64,000 nt of DNA from Methylosinus sp. C49 (GCF_009936375.1 NZ_AP022332.1:1054001-1118000), one strand, 5' to 3'. Counted from the first letter of the stretch, positions 10,466-19,199 are shown. Made by a program: numbers and translations. The notes: generated by a model not told the origin, from the sequence alone.

Positions 10466-10587
10466 CAGGGGAGCCTCGCCGCCTGCGCGCTCTGGCGCGC
10501 GGCAAGGGGCTGAGAGGCCGGATGGCTGGAGACAGCGGCTCGGCGACCCTTCGAACCTGATCCAGTTCGCGCTGGCGTAGGGAGGCC
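10466..10587 (+). promoter_or_regulatory. TPP (THI-box) riboswitch
   Basis: The element has the conserved GGGGCTGAGAGG block at about 10506-10517, the ACCCTTCGAACCTGATC block at 10546-10562, and GCTGGCGTAGGGAGG at 10570-10584, separated by a variable stem. The 5' strand of P1 lies at about 10467-10475 (AGGGGAGCC). It precedes thiO-thiS-thiG-thiE. Binding of thiamine pyrophosphate is expected to reduce expression, most likely by hiding the AGGGAGG ribosome-binding sequence at its 3' edge. Confidence 0.93.
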
Positions 10588-10589
10588 GC

Positions 10590-10634
10590 ATGTTCCTGAT
10601 ATTCCTCGGCCCTATCGGGCCGCATCGATGCTGA
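10590..10634 (+). CDS. Possible 14-codon leader peptide before thiO
   Basis: An ATG at 10590 follows the AGGGAGG of the riboswitch with ideal spacing and encodes MFLIFLGPIGPHRC. Its stop TGA (10632-10634) overlaps the thiO start ATG (10628-10630). A CGGCCC-TATC-GGGCCG hairpin sits just before the thiO start, where no Shine-Dalgarno is visible. Translation of the leader could open the hairpin and couple thiO to the riboswitch-controlled site. This is a reading of sequence layout, not shown experimentally. Confidence 0.4.
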   Translation: MFLIFLGPIGPHRC

Positions 10635-11689
10635 TCGGCGTGATCGGCGCCGGCGTCGCCGGCCTGACCGCGGCTTTCGAGATCGCCCGCGCCGGCGCGC
10701 CTTTCGGCGCCGAGGTCGAGCTGGTGGAGAGAGCGGCGGGGCCGGGCCGCGGCTGCTCGCATTACGCTGGCGGCATGATCGCGCCCTGGTGCGAATTGGA
10801 GAGCGCCGAGCCCATCGTCGCGACGCTGGGCGAGGAGGCGCTCGCCTTCTGGACCAAGGACATTCCTGTCGCGAACGTCGCCGGCAGCCTCGTCGTCGCG
10901 CCGCCGCGCGACCGCGCCGAGCTGACCGAATTCTCCCGCCGCACTCGCTGTTTCGAGCGGCTGGACGCCGATGGCCTCGCGGCGCTGGAGCCGGCGCTCG
11001 CCGGACGATTCTCGGCCGGGCTCTATTTTCGTGAGGAGGCGCATCTCGAGCCGCGCGCGGCGATGGCGGCGCTGTTCGAACGGTTGCAGACAATGGACAA
11101 TGTTCGCATCCGGCTCTGCGCCGATTCTGTCCCGCGGGCGGATTGGATCGTCGATTGCCGCGGCTTCGCCGCGCGCGGCGAGCTGGCGGAGCTGCGCGGC
11201 GTCAAGGGCGAGATGCTCGTGCTGCGCAGCGAGGAGATCGAATTGTCCCGCCCCGTCCGCATGCTGCATCCGCGCCATCCGGTCTATGTGGTGCCGCGCG
11301 GGCAGGGCGTGTTCATGGTCGGCGCGACCATGATCGAGAATGAGGAGCGCTCCCGCGTCACCGCGCGCTCCATCGTCGAGCTGGTCAATTCGGCCTTCGC
11401 CATTCATCCCGCTTTCGCCGAGGCGGAGATCGTCGAGACGGGATCGGATGTGCGGCCGGCGTTTCCGGACAATCTGCCGCGCATTTCGCGCCAGGGTCGG
11501 ACGCTCTATGTCAATGGGCTCTATCGGCATGGATTTCTTCTGGCGCCGGCGCTGGCGCGCCGCGTCGCGCGTTTCCTCTTCACGGGCGAGATCTTCCCGG
11601 AGGTCATGAATGCGAATCAGGGTGAATGGGCAGACGCTCGAGGTCGAGGCGCCCACGTTGGAGCGCCTCATCGAGGAATTGGGCTTTAG
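10628..11689 (+). CDS. thiO: Glycine oxidase ThiO
   Basis: The 353-residue FAD-dependent amine oxidase begins MLIGVIGAGVAGLTAAFEIA, a dinucleotide-binding motif, and has CSHYAGGMIAPWCE, VYVVPRGQGVFMVGATMIE and a C-terminal NGLYRHGFLLAPALA. ThiO oxidises glycine to the imine used to build the thiazole of thiamine. It is the first main gene after the TPP riboswitch. The final 26 residues overlap thiS by 80 bases in another frame; the normal family end lies near FPEVMNANQGE, so the tail may be an extension. Confidence 0.95.
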   Translation: MLIGVIGAGVAGLTAAFEIARAGAPFGAEVELVERAAGPGRGCSHYAGGMIAPWCELESAEPIVATLGEEALAFWTKDIPVANVAGSLVVAPPRDRAELTEFSRRTRCFERLDADGLAALEPALAGRFSAGLYFREEAHLEPRAAMAALFERLQTMDNVRIRLCADSVPRADWIVDCRGFAARGELAELRGVKGEMLVLRSEEIELSRPVRMLHPRHPVYVVPRGQGVFMVGATMIENEERSRVTARSIVELVNSAFAIHPAFAEAEIVETGSDVRPAFPDNLPRISRQGRTLYVNGLYRHGFLLAPALARRVARFLFTGEIFPEVMNANQGEWADARGRGAHVGAPHRGIGL

Positions 11690-11807
11690 CGAGCAGACCA
11701 TCGCCACGGCGGTGAATCAGGAATTCGTGCGCAGCAAGGATCGCGGCGAGACGCTGCTGGTCGAGGACGATACGATCGAGATCGTCACGCCGCGGCAGGG
11801 AGGGTGA
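11610..11807 (+). CDS. thiS: Sulfur carrier protein ThiS
   Basis: The 65-residue ubiquitin-like protein MRIRVNGQTLEVEAPTLERL ends in the obligatory Gly-Gly, which is adenylated and thiocarboxylated to carry sulfur to ThiG. The IATAVNQEFVRS segment is family-typical. It overlaps the end of thiO, implying coupled translation. The next thiamine gene, thiG, is separated from it by a small unrelated gene. Confidence 0.95.
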   Translation: MRIRVNGQTLEVEAPTLERLIEELGFSEQTIATAVNQEFVRSKDRGETLLVEDDTIEIVTPRQGG

Positions 11808-11860
11808 GGGGATTGTCGAACTTGCTACCTCCTCCACAAACTCCATGTTAGGGTCGGCCC

Positions 11861-12085
11861 ATGAGCACGATCGTCACGGAAATCTACGACGCCCTCCGAG
11901 AAGCCGGCGCGAGCGAGGAGAAAGCGCGCAAGGCTGCCGAAGTCGTCGCTAATTTCGACTCGAAGAACAGCGACGTTCAGCATGAATTCGCCTTGCTGAA
12001 AGGCGAGTTCAACACCGTGAAATGGATGCTCGCGACCAATATCACGCTCACGCTTCTGGTGCTCGGAAAGCTGTTCCTGCACTGA
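11861..12085 (+). CDS. Small coiled-coil, membrane-anchored protein (DUF1640-like)
   Basis: This 74-residue protein has an amphipathic helical N-terminal part ([20 protein letters not shown]), a short charged middle part ([16 protein letters not shown]) and one C-terminal membrane segment ([16 protein letters not shown]). The layout resembles the small DUF1640/CCDC90-like proteins of bacteria; function is unknown. It sits inside the thi operon between thiS and thiG, where it has no known role. A possible promoter (TTGCTA, then TGTTAG near 11850) precedes it, so it may be a separate unit. Confidence 0.65.
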   Translation: MSTIVTEIYDALREAGASEEKARKAAEVVANFDSKNSDVQHEFALLKGEFNTVKWMLATNITLTLLVLGKLFLH

Positions 12086-12129
12086 TGGCCGATGCGGTTT
12101 CCTGTCGAGCCCCGAACCAGCCGAATGCG

Positions 12130-12924
12130 ATGACTGCGTCTCTCCTCCTCTATGGCGAGGTCCTATCCTCCCGTTTCCTGCTCGGCACGGCGCGCTATCC
12201 TTCGCCCGCCATTCTCGCCGAGGCGATCCGCGCCGCGAGGGCGGAGGTCGTCACCGTCTCGCTGCGGCGGGAGGCCGGGGGCTCGCGCGCGGGCGAGAGC
12301 TTTTGGCGGCTCATTCGCGAGCTGGGCGTACGCGTGCTGCCCAACACCGCCGGCTGCCGCACGGCCAAGGAGGCCGTCGCCACCGCGCAAATGGCGCGCG
12401 AGCTGTTCGGAACCAATTGGATCAAGCTCGAGGTCATCGGCGAGGAGGACACGCTGCAGCCGGATGTCTTCGGCCTGGTGGAGGCGGCGCGCATCCTCAG
12501 CGACGACGGCTTTTGCGTCTTTCCCTATACGACAGAGGATCTCGTCGTCGCGGAGAGACTGCTCGACGCCGGTTGCCGCGTGCTGATGCCCTGGGCCGCT
12601 CCCATCGGCTCCGGCCGCGGGATCAATAATCTCTTCGGCCTGCGGGCGCTGCGCGCGCATTTTCCGCAGACCCCGCTGATCGTGGACGCCGGCCTCGGCG
12701 CGCCCTCGCAGGCGGCGGCGGTCATGGAACTCGGCTTCGACGCCGCTCTGCTCAACACGGCGGTGGCGCGCGCCGGCGATCCGGTCGCCATGGCGCGGGC
12801 CTTCGCGCTCGCCATAGACGCGGGCCGGGCGGCCTATCTCTCCGGCCTGATGGAGCCGCGCGACATGGCGGCGCCCTCGACGCCCGTGCTCGGCCGCGCC
12901 TTCGGCGACGGATTCGAGGCATGA
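12130..12924 (+). CDS. thiG: Thiazole synthase ThiG
   Basis: The ATG at 12130 gives [20 protein letters not shown], matching the family start; an in-frame ATG at 12085 adds 15 residues. Motifs include [65 protein letters not shown] and [31 protein letters not shown]. The Schiff-base lysine is in IKLEVIG. ThiG condenses DXP, the ThiO imine and ThiS thiocarboxylate into the thiazole. Its TGA overlaps what was probably the original thiE ATG (12921). Confidence 0.96.
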   Translation: MTASLLLYGEVLSSRFLLGTARYPSPAILAEAIRAARAEVVTVSLRREAGGSRAGESFWRLIRELGVRVLPNTAGCRTAKEAVATAQMARELFGTNWIKLEVIGEEDTLQPDVFGLVEAARILSDDGFCVFPYTTEDLVVAERLLDAGCRVLMPWAAPIGSGRGINNLFGLRALRAHFPQTPLIVDAGLGAPSQAAAVMELGFDAALLNTAVARAGDPVAMARAFALAIDAGRAAYLSGLMEPRDMAAPSTPVLGRAFGDGFEA

Positions 12925-13117
12925 GCGCGTTTTCGTTCCCACCTCCCCCTGGAGGGGGGAGGTCGAGCGCCGAAGGCGCTCGGGAGGGGGTGAGCCTCCG
13001 AGTCTCGGGCCGTGAACCCCACCCCGTCCTGCTGCGCAGGCCGACCCTCCCCCGGAAGGGGAGGGTGGGTCGCGCCGCCTCTCATTCGAGAGAGATCGAG
13101 GCATGAGCGCGTTTTCG
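12914..13117. mobile_element. Repeat element flanked by a 22-bp direct duplication
   Basis: The 22 bases at 12914-12935 are repeated exactly at 13096-13117. Both copies contain GAGGCATGAGCGCG, the junction of thiG stop and thiE start. Between them lies a composite REP-like element (12936-13078) with terminal CCACCTCCCCC and GACCCTCCCCC/GGGGAGGGT modules. The arrangement looks like insertion of the repeat with duplication of target DNA, leaving thiE a fresh start codon. No transposase is encoded. Confidence 0.65.
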
Positions 13118-13750
13118 CTCGACCCGTTTTATCTCATCGTCGATTCCGCCGATTGGCTGCCCCGGCTGCTGCCTTGCGGCGTGCGGCTCGTACAATTGCG
13201 CGTCAAGGATCGTGAGGAGGCGGCGCTGCGCGCGGAGATCGCCCGCGCCCGCGATCTTTGCGCGGCCCATGGCGCGCAGCTCGTCGTCAATGATTACTGG
13301 CGGCTCGCCATCGATCTTTCCTGCGATTTCGTGCATCTCGGCCAAGGCGATCTCGACACGGCCGATATCGCAGCGATCCGCTCCCATGGAATAAGGCTCG
13401 GCGTCAGCACGCATGACGAGGCGGAGCTGGAACGGGCGTTGGCGCTCGCTCCCGATTATGTCGCGCTGGGGCCGATCTATCCGACCTTGCTGAAGCAAAT
13501 GGCCTTCGCCCCACAGGGGCTCGAGAAGATCGGCGGCTGGAAACGCCGCATCGGCGCGATTCCGCTCGTGGCCATAGGCGGGCTGACGCCGGAGCGCGCC
13601 CGAGCGGCGCTGGCGGCGGGGGCGGACAGCGCCTGTGTCGTCACCGATATATTGCGCGCCGCGGAGCCGGAGGCGCGCGCTCGCGAGTGGGTGGAGGCGA
13701 CGGACGAAAAGCGTCTCACGACGCTCCGCCGATCGGCCACTCCCCTTTGA
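13103..13750 (+). CDS. thiE: Thiamine-phosphate synthase-like protein ThiE
   Basis: The 215-residue TIM-barrel protein has FYLIVDSADWLPRLLPCGVRLVQLRVKD, VVNDYWRLAIDLSCDFVHLGQGDLD, RLGVSTHDEAELERAL, DYVALGPIYPT and IPLVAIGGLTPERARAALAAGADSACVVTDI. ThiE joins HMP-PP and thiazole phosphate to give thiamine phosphate. The start ATG 13103 is the second copy of a duplicated junction. The last 35 bases overlap the convergent SoxYZ-like gene. Confidence 0.95.
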   Translation: MSAFSLDPFYLIVDSADWLPRLLPCGVRLVQLRVKDREEAALRAEIARARDLCAAHGAQLVVNDYWRLAIDLSCDFVHLGQGDLDTADIAAIRSHGIRLGVSTHDEAELERALALAPDYVALGPIYPTLLKQMAFAPQGLEKIGGWKRRIGAIPLVAIGGLTPERARAALAAGADSACVVTDILRAAEPEARAREWVEATDEKRLTTLRRSATPL

Positions 13751-14507
13751 ACACATTGCCCTGATTGTCGCGCGCCTCGACCCGCATCACCTTGGCGCCG
13801 TTGGGCTTGTAGGCGAAGCGAAAGCTCGGATCCTCCGACAGGGAAATTCCCCCTTCCATGGAGAAGATCAGCGCCTCCCCCTGCCGCACTTCGACCTTGT
13901 CGACATAATGAGCCGGAATATAGGCTCGGGTGATCGGGTCCATCTGCAATCCCGAACTATTGGGATGGCGAATCATGATCTGCGCCTCGCGCAGCGCGGG
14001 ATTCTCGCTGGCGAACTCGCGATATTTCATCTTGCCGAGATTGGCGGAGGCCTCGTCCTGATCCTTGATCGCCGGGGCCGAGCAGCCGCCCGAGGCCTTC
14101 ACGAATTTCACCACCGAATGCAGCGCGCCATCGCTCGTTTGGCCGACGACATGCACATTGGTGTAGGAGTTCACGCGCACGCGCGTCTCGATCTTCGTGA
14201 CGCCGGCGCCCTCGCCGAAGGAGAAGGCCGCGGCCATGGGCATGGGATTCTCGTCGATGACCAGCGTCGCCGCGCGCAGGCCGGGCTCGAGCAGCGAGAT
14301 GGTCATCGGCACGATGGCGGCGTCCTCGGCCCGCTTCGGCGCGTCGAGCGCCACCACGCCCTCATGCGCGGCGATCGCGCGGTCGTGGAAAATATCGGTG
14401 ACGAGGCCCGGCCAGGGATCGATCTTCGGCTCCTGGGCCAGCGCCGCGCCGGCCGAAAGGCATAGCGCCGCGACGATTGCGATGGGGCTCGTGGTCCAAT
14501 GGCTCAT
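13716..14507 (-). CDS. Quinoprotein dehydrogenase-associated SoxYZ-like carrier
   Basis: The 263-residue protein begins MSHWTTSPIAIVAALCLSAG with a signal peptide ending near ALAQ; the start at 14507 follows GGAGGAACGCAG. The SoxY-like half includes VKASGGCSAPAIKDQDE, where the cysteine would be the carrier residue, and the SoxZ-like half has IMIRHPNSSGLQMDPITR and IFSMEGGISLSEDPSFRF. This fused family is found next to PQQ alcohol dehydrogenases; its chemistry is not established. It lies downstream of the metallohydrolase gene in a unit divergent from xoxF. Confidence 0.85.
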   Translation of the reverse strand: MSHWTTSPIAIVAALCLSAGAALAQEPKIDPWPGLVTDIFHDRAIAAHEGVVALDAPKRAEDAAIVPMTISLLEPGLRAATLVIDENPMPMAAAFSFGEGAGVTKIETRVRVNSYTNVHVVGQTSDGALHSVVKFVKASGGCSAPAIKDQDEASANLGKMKYREFASENPALREAQIMIRHPNSSGLQMDPITRAYIPAHYVDKVEVRQGEALIFSMEGGISLSEDPSFRFAYKPNGAKVMRVEARDNQGNVFKGEWPIGGAS

Positions 14508-14558
14508 CTGCGTTCCTCCGCTATTTTGTCGAAGCATAGCGCTCCGCGCTCGGGCGGC

Positions 14559-15482
14559 TCAAGGGGCCTCCCATTCGAGCTCCGCGAAGCCGGCCGTGGC
14601 GTTGCGCGTGTGATAATCCTCGAACAGCAGCCAATTGGGCTTTTCGCCGCGGCCGGCTGTCGTCACAGCGCGCGCGAGCGTCTCCCCTTTGGCGATATCG
14701 GCCCGCAAATCGCGGGTGAGATGGTCGAGATAGGCTTTTTGCGCCTCCAGCGCCTGCGGCCAGGGAGCGACCGCCGGCCCATGGCCGGGCACGACGCGGA
14801 CCGCCTCGATCTTCCGCAACTCCTCGATGACGGCGAGAAAGCCCAAAAGGCTGCCGTCGACGATCGGCACATGCTGCAGAAACAAGAGATCGCCGGTAAA
14901 GAGCGTGCCGCTCTGCGGATCGAGCACGGTGAGATCGGAATCGCTATGGGCGGTGCGCCAGGCTTTCAGCGTGATCGCGCGGCCGCCGAGATCGAGAATC
15001 GTCTCGCGCTCGACGGCGAGGGTCGGCGGAACCAGAATCACATCGTCGAGCAAGGCGCCCATCGTCTCACGGAAAGAAGAGAGATAATGCGGGCCGCGCG
15101 TCGCCATGGCGCGCGCGAGATTCTTGTGTCCGACGAAGACGGCTCCCGTGTCTCGAAAGGCAATATTCCCGAAAATATGATCCGGGTGGACATGCGTGTC
15201 GATGACATAACGGATCGGCTTGGTCGTGCGCTGCTGCAATGCAGCGAGGAAGGCCGCGCCCTCCGCGCGGCTGCCGCCCGTGTCGATGACCGCGACCGCC
15301 TCCGCGCCGACGATGGCGCCGAGATTGGCGATGCCGCCCAGGTTGTCACGAGACATCAAAGCGGTCACGCCCTGATGGACGAAGACTCCGGGCGCGATCT
15401 CCGACAGCTCGAAGCTTTTCGCGCCGCTCGCGACGAGGCAGAGACACGTGATCGCGAGCCTTCGAATAGTGCGTTGCAGCAT
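14559..15482 (-). CDS. Quinoprotein-associated zinc metallohydrolase (MBL fold)
   Basis: The 307-residue protein starts MLQRTIRRLAITCLCLVASG, a signal peptide, then shows the metallo-beta-lactamase motifs: VIDTGGSRAEG, THVHPDHIFGN (HxHxDH), TAHSDSDLTV, FTGDLLF and VVPGHGP. It fits the quinoprotein relay system zinc metallohydrolase group, periplasmic proteins linked to PQQ dehydrogenases and SoxYZ-like carriers. The substrate is unknown. The gene is divergent from xoxF with a shared 313-base intergenic region. Confidence 0.87.
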   Translation of the reverse strand: MLQRTIRRLAITCLCLVASGAKSFELSEIAPGVFVHQGVTALMSRDNLGGIANLGAIVGAEAVAVIDTGGSRAEGAAFLAALQQRTTKPIRYVIDTHVHPDHIFGNIAFRDTGAVFVGHKNLARAMATRGPHYLSSFRETMGALLDDVILVPPTLAVERETILDLGGRAITLKAWRTAHSDSDLTVLDPQSGTLFTGDLLFLQHVPIVDGSLLGFLAVIEELRKIEAVRVVPGHGPAVAPWPQALEAQKAYLDHLTRDLRADIAKGETLARAVTTAGRGEKPNWLLFEDYHTRNATAGFAELEWEAP

Positions 15483-15795
15483 CGGTTTTTCAGCCTTGTT
15501 TTTCGCCGGTTTCACGCGCGAAATCAGGAAAGTCGGGAATGGTATTTGGGGATTGCGCTTCAATTCTGTGCGACATATTATCCCGCCGTTTCCGACCTAA
15601 AAGAGGCTTTCCGGCCGGGAACCGGAGAGCATCTCGACGGAGATAGGGGCGGAGCTGCGGGCGCGGCGTTTCCGCTCGATCGACGTGGCAAAAAAACGGG
15701 GAAACGGCTTCCCAAAGCCTAGGGCGTCGGAAAGGCGCGATGTCGGCGGCGTGGCCGGGCCTTTTGCACGGTGATGTCGTCAGGAGGAAAAGCTC
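15483..15795. promoter_or_regulatory. Divergent control region of the xox locus
   Basis: This 313-base non-coding region separates the metallohydrolase gene from xoxF and must hold both promoters. The strong AGGAGGAAAAGCTC ribosome-binding site of xoxF is at its right end (15782-15795). A short GGGAA/TTCCC dyad lies at 15699-15713. I could not recognise a defined operator for a known regulator here. Confidence 0.55.
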
Positions 15796-17628
15796 ATGCA
15801 TAAGCTGTTGTTGTCGACTTCGGTGGGGATCCTCGCGCTGCTCGGGGCCGGCGCGGCGAGCGCCGACGAGCTGCTCGATCTCCAGAAGAACCCGAAGCAG
15901 TGGGCGTTGCCGACGGGCGACTACGCCAATCTGCGTCATTCGAAGCTGAAGCAGATCACCACCGAGAACGTCGGCAAGCTGGCTCCCGCTTGGAGCTTCT
16001 CGACCGGCGTGCTGCGCGGCCACGAAGGCGCGCCGCTCGTTATCGGCGACGTGATGTATCTTCATACGCCGTTCCCCAACATCGTCTACGCCCTCGATCT
16101 CAACAACGAAGGCAAGATCCTCTGGAAGTATGAGCCCAAGCAGGATCCGAGCGTCGTTCCGGTCATGTGCTGCGACACGGTCAATCGCGGTCTCGCCTAT
16201 GGCGACGGCAAGATCTTCCTGGCCCAGGCCGACACCACCCTCGTCGCTCTCGACGCCAAGAGCGGCAAGCTCGTCTGGTCGGTGAAGAACGGCGATCCGT
16301 CCAAGGGCGCCACCTCGACCGCCGCTCCGCACGTCTTCAAGGACAAGGTCCTCGTCGGCATCGCCGGCGGCGAGTTCGGCGTGCGCGGCAGCATCACCGC
16401 CTATAATGTCAAGGACGGCAGCCTGGCGTGGCGCGGCTATTCGGAAGGCCCGGACTCCGAGGTTCTGCTCGACCCCGAGAAGACCACCTTCCTCGGCAAG
16501 CCGGTCGGCAAGGATTCGTCTCTGAAGACTTGGGAAGGCGATCAGTGGCAGATCGGCGGCGGCACCACCTGGGGCTGGTATTCCTATGACCCCGAGCTGA
16601 ACCTCATCTACTACGGTTCCGGCAACCCCTCCACCTGGAACCCGTCGCAGCGTCCGGGCGACAATCGCTGGTCCATGACCCTGTGGGCGCGCGATCTCAA
16701 CACCGGCGTCGCCAAATGGGTCTATCAGATGACCCCCCATGACGAATGGGACTATGACGGCATCAACGAGGTGATCCTCGCCGATCAGACCATCAATGGT
16801 CAGCCGCGCAAGACCGCCGTCCACTTCGATCGTAACGGCTTCGGCTACACGCTCGATCGCGTCACCGGCGAGCTGCTCGTCGCCGAGAAGTATGACCCGG
16901 CCGTCAATTGGGCGTCCAAGGTCGATATGGACAAGAGCTCGCCGACCTATGGCCGTCCGCTCGTCGTCTCGAAATATTCGACGCAGCAGAATGGCGAGGA
17001 CGTCAACACCAAGGGCGTCTGCCCGGCGGCTCTCGGCTCCAAGGACATGCAGCCCGCGTCCTTCAACCCGGACACCGGCCTGTTCTACGTCCCGACCAAC
17101 CACGTCTGCATGGACTATGAGCCCTTCCGCGTCAGCTACACCGCGGGTCAGCCCTATGTCGGCGCGACGCTGGAGATGTTCCCGCCGCCCGGCGAGTCCA
17201 ACATGGGCAATTTCATTGCCTGGGACGCTCGCGTCGGCAAGATCGTCTGGTCCAACAAGGAGCAGTTCTCGGTCTGGTCCGGCACGGTCACGACCTCCGG
17301 CGGTCTCGCCTTCTACGGCACGCTCGAGGGCTATCTGAAGGCCGTCGACGTCAAGACCGGCAAGGAGCTCTACAAGTACAAGACTCCGTCGGGCATCATC
17401 GGCAATGTGATGACCTATGAGCACAAGGGCAAGCAGTATGTCGCGGTTCTGTCCGGCGTCGGCGGCTGGGCCGGCATCGGCCTCGCGGCCGGCCTGTCCA
17501 AGAGCAATGAAGGCCTCGGCGCGGTCGGCGGCTATAAGGCGCTGTCCGACTACACCGCTCTCGGCGGCGTGCTGACCGTCTTCTCGCTGCCCGACTACGC
17601 TCTGCCGATCGTCGCTCCGGCGAACTGA
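15796..17628 (+). CDS. xoxF: Lanthanide-dependent PQQ methanol dehydrogenase XoxF
   Basis: The 610-residue periplasmic quinoprotein has a signal peptide cut near ASA/DELL (residue 23), then an eight-bladed propeller with the adjacent disulfide cysteines C125-C126 in [10 protein letters not shown]. The segment [11 protein letters not shown] carries the catalytic Asp319 and, two residues on, Asp321. That second Asp is the mark of lanthanide-binding XoxF; calcium MxaF has Ala there. It oxidises methanol to formaldehyde or formate and reduces XoxG. Codon use is strongly biased to C-ending codons, as in a highly expressed gene. AGGAGG precedes the start. Confidence 0.97.
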   Translation: MHKLLLSTSVGILALLGAGAASADELLDLQKNPKQWALPTGDYANLRHSKLKQITTENVGKLAPAWSFSTGVLRGHEGAPLVIGDVMYLHTPFPNIVYALDLNNEGKILWKYEPKQDPSVVPVMCCDTVNRGLAYGDGKIFLAQADTTLVALDAKSGKLVWSVKNGDPSKGATSTAAPHVFKDKVLVGIAGGEFGVRGSITAYNVKDGSLAWRGYSEGPDSEVLLDPEKTTFLGKPVGKDSSLKTWEGDQWQIGGGTTWGWYSYDPELNLIYYGSGNPSTWNPSQRPGDNRWSMTLWARDLNTGVAKWVYQMTPHDEWDYDGINEVILADQTINGQPRKTAVHFDRNGFGYTLDRVTGELLVAEKYDPAVNWASKVDMDKSSPTYGRPLVVSKYSTQQNGEDVNTKGVCPAALGSKDMQPASFNPDTGLFYVPTNHVCMDYEPFRVSYTAGQPYVGATLEMFPPPGESNMGNFIAWDARVGKIVWSNKEQFSVWSGTVTTSGGLAFYGTLEGYLKAVDVKTGKELYKYKTPSGIIGNVMTYEHKGKQYVAVLSGVGGWAGIGLAAGLSKSNEGLGAVGGYKALSDYTALGGVLTVFSLPDYALPIVAPAN

Positions 17629-17648
17629 TACGGCCAATAAAAAGATCA

Positions 17649-17683
17649 GCGCTCGGCGAACGCTCCTGGCGCGCGCCGAGCGC
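17649..17683 (+). promoter_or_regulatory. Hairpin between xoxF and xoxG
   Basis: GCGCTCGGCG at 17649-17658 pairs with CGCCGAGCGC at 17674-17683 across a 15-base loop, followed by CTTGTTTGTG. The weak T-run suggests partial termination or protection of the xoxF message from 3' decay, which would lower xoxG relative to xoxF. The hairpin lies 38 bases before the xoxG start. Confidence 0.6.
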
Positions 17684-17721
17684 CTTGTTTGTGTGGATGG
17701 AAACTGCTGGAGGATGGCGTA

Positions 17722-18243
17722 ATGAGACTGCCGCTCGTCGGGGCACTCGCCCTGAGCGTCTTCATGGGTGTTGGAACGACCGTGCGCGCCGAAGCGCCGG
17801 GAGACCCGACCGCGGTCAAGGAAGTGGACGGCAAGTGGTTCGACGCGCAGGGCAAGCCGACCTATAAGGTTCAGGCGGACGGCACTGTCGATTGGTACAC
17901 TTTCTCCGGCTATCGCCGCTATCATGCCGAATGCCACGTCTGCCACGGCCCCAACGCCGAAGGCTCGACCTATGCCCCGGCGCTGAAGAATTCGGTCAAG
18001 AACTTCAATTACGAGGAGTTCTACGGCATTGTCGTCGGCGGCCGCGAGAATAAGCAGGCGGGCAATGACAGCGTCATGCCGGCTTTCGCCGACAATAAGA
18101 ACGCCATGTGCTATATCGACGACCTCTACATCTATCTCCGCGCCCGCTCGACCGAGGCGGTCGGCCGTGGCCGTCCCGAGAAGAAGGCGGAGAAGCCCGC
18201 GGCCTTCACCGAGGCCGAAGCGAAGTGCATGAGCGCTAAGTGA
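17722..18243 (+). CDS. xoxG: Cytochrome c XoxG (electron acceptor of XoxF)
   Basis: This 173-residue periplasmic cytochrome has a signal peptide (cleavage near VRAEA) and one haem motif CHVCH at residues 71-75. A possible Met axial ligand is in DSVMPAFADN. The start ATG 17722 follows GGAGGATGGCGTA. It accepts electrons one at a time from the PQQ of XoxF and passes them to a terminal cytochrome c. The C-terminal part is Lys/Glu-rich. It overlaps no other gene and lies 93 bases after xoxF, 59 bases before xoxJ. Confidence 0.93.
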   Translation: MRLPLVGALALSVFMGVGTTVRAEAPGDPTAVKEVDGKWFDAQGKPTYKVQADGTVDWYTFSGYRRYHAECHVCHGPNAEGSTYAPALKNSVKNFNYEEFYGIVVGGRENKQAGNDSVMPAFADNKNAMCYIDDLYIYLRARSTEAVGRGRPEKKAEKPAAFTEAEAKCMSAK

Positions 18244-18302
18244 TCGAGCGTCAGTCGAGGCCTCGCGCGCCGGCTGGCGGCGGAACCGGCCGAGGGCTCG
18301 TC

Positions 18303-19199
18303 ATGTCGCGTCGTCTCACATTTTCTCTGGTCGCTGTCGCGGGCTTGCTCGCGACAGCCCCGGCGCAGTCTCAATCGCCCGGTCTCGTGGCGCGTCCTCG
18401 GGGCGCAGTCGATGACGCGCGCGGCTCGATCGAGCTGATCGACCCCAAGGTCCTGCGCGTCTGCGCCGATCCGAGCAATCTTCCCTTTTCCAACAGCGCC
18501 GGAGAGGGATTCGAGAATAAGCTCGCGGAGTTCCTGGCCAAGAAGCTCGGCAAGGATGTCGCCTATTCCTATTATCCCGGCGCGACCGGCTTCATCCGCA
18601 ACACGCTCAATGCGCATTTGTGCGATGTGGTGATGGGAATGCCGCAGGGCGACGATCTCGTTCAGCCCACCAATCCCTATTATCGGACTTCCTATGCGGT
18701 GGTCTATCGCGCCGGCTCCGATCTCGAGGGGCTGACGTCGCTCGCCGATCCGCGCCTCGCCCAGAACAAGCGTATCGGCCTCGTCGCCAACACGCCGCCC
18801 GGCAATCTTCTGGCCCGCTATCGGCTGCTCGCGGAGGTGAAGCCCTATCCGCTCGTCGTCGACACTCGCGTCGACGCGCCCGGCGCCGATATGATCCGCG
18901 ATCTCGAGAGCGGCGCGATCGATGTCGCTATTCTCTGGGGGCCATTCGCCGGCTATCATGTGAAAAAGTCCGGCGGCCGGCTGAAGCTGGCCCTGCTCAG
19001 CGGGGACAAGGGGGCGCGCATGAGCTTTCGCATCGCTATGGGCGTTCGCCATTCCGATCAGGAATGGAAGCGCGAGCTCAATCGCATCATCGCGCAAAAT
19101 CAGGGCGAGATCGACAAATTGCTCGCGGATTTCGGCGTGCCGCTGATCGACGAATCCGACGCGCCGATCACGCCCGCTCCCACTGCGTCCACGCCATGA
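18303..19199 (+). CDS. xoxJ: XoxJ-type periplasmic binding protein
   Basis: The 298-residue protein starts at ATG 18303 with a signal peptide (cleavage near PAQSQ), then a solute-binding-protein fold: LRVCADPSNLPFSNSAGEGFENKLAEFLAKKLG, YYPGATGFIRNTLN, CDVVMGMPQGDD and GAIDVAILWGPFAGYHVKK. The family is encoded beside xoxF and mxaF and is thought to help activate or mature the dehydrogenase rather than import a solute. Its stop overlaps the next start by four bases (ATGA). Confidence 0.92.
   Translation: MSRRLTFSLVAVAGLLATAPAQSQSPGLVARPRGAVDDARGSIELIDPKVLRVCADPSNLPFSNSAGEGFENKLAEFLAKKLGKDVAYSYYPGATGFIRNTLNAHLCDVVMGMPQGDDLVQPTNPYYRTSYAVVYRAGSDLEGLTSLADPRLAQNKRIGLVANTPPGNLLARYRLLAEVKPYPLVVDTRVDAPGADMIRDLESGAIDVAILWGPFAGYHVKKSGGRLKLALLSGDKGARMSFRIAMGVRHSDQEWKRELNRIIAQNQGEIDKLLADFGVPLIDESDAPITPAPTASTP

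Noticed and set aside
10546-10566. TTCGAACC sequence resembling a tRNA T-loop
   Set aside because: It belongs to the conserved core of the TPP riboswitch; no cloverleaf can be drawn.
15796-17628. Calcium-type methanol dehydrogenase (mxaF)
   Set aside because: The DYDGINE motif has the additional Asp found in lanthanide-dependent XoxF, and the neighbours are xoxG and xoxJ.
15490-17946. Long minus-strand open frame opposite xoxF
   Set aside because: xoxF has strong codon bias and a clear protein family; the opposite frame is a by-product of it.
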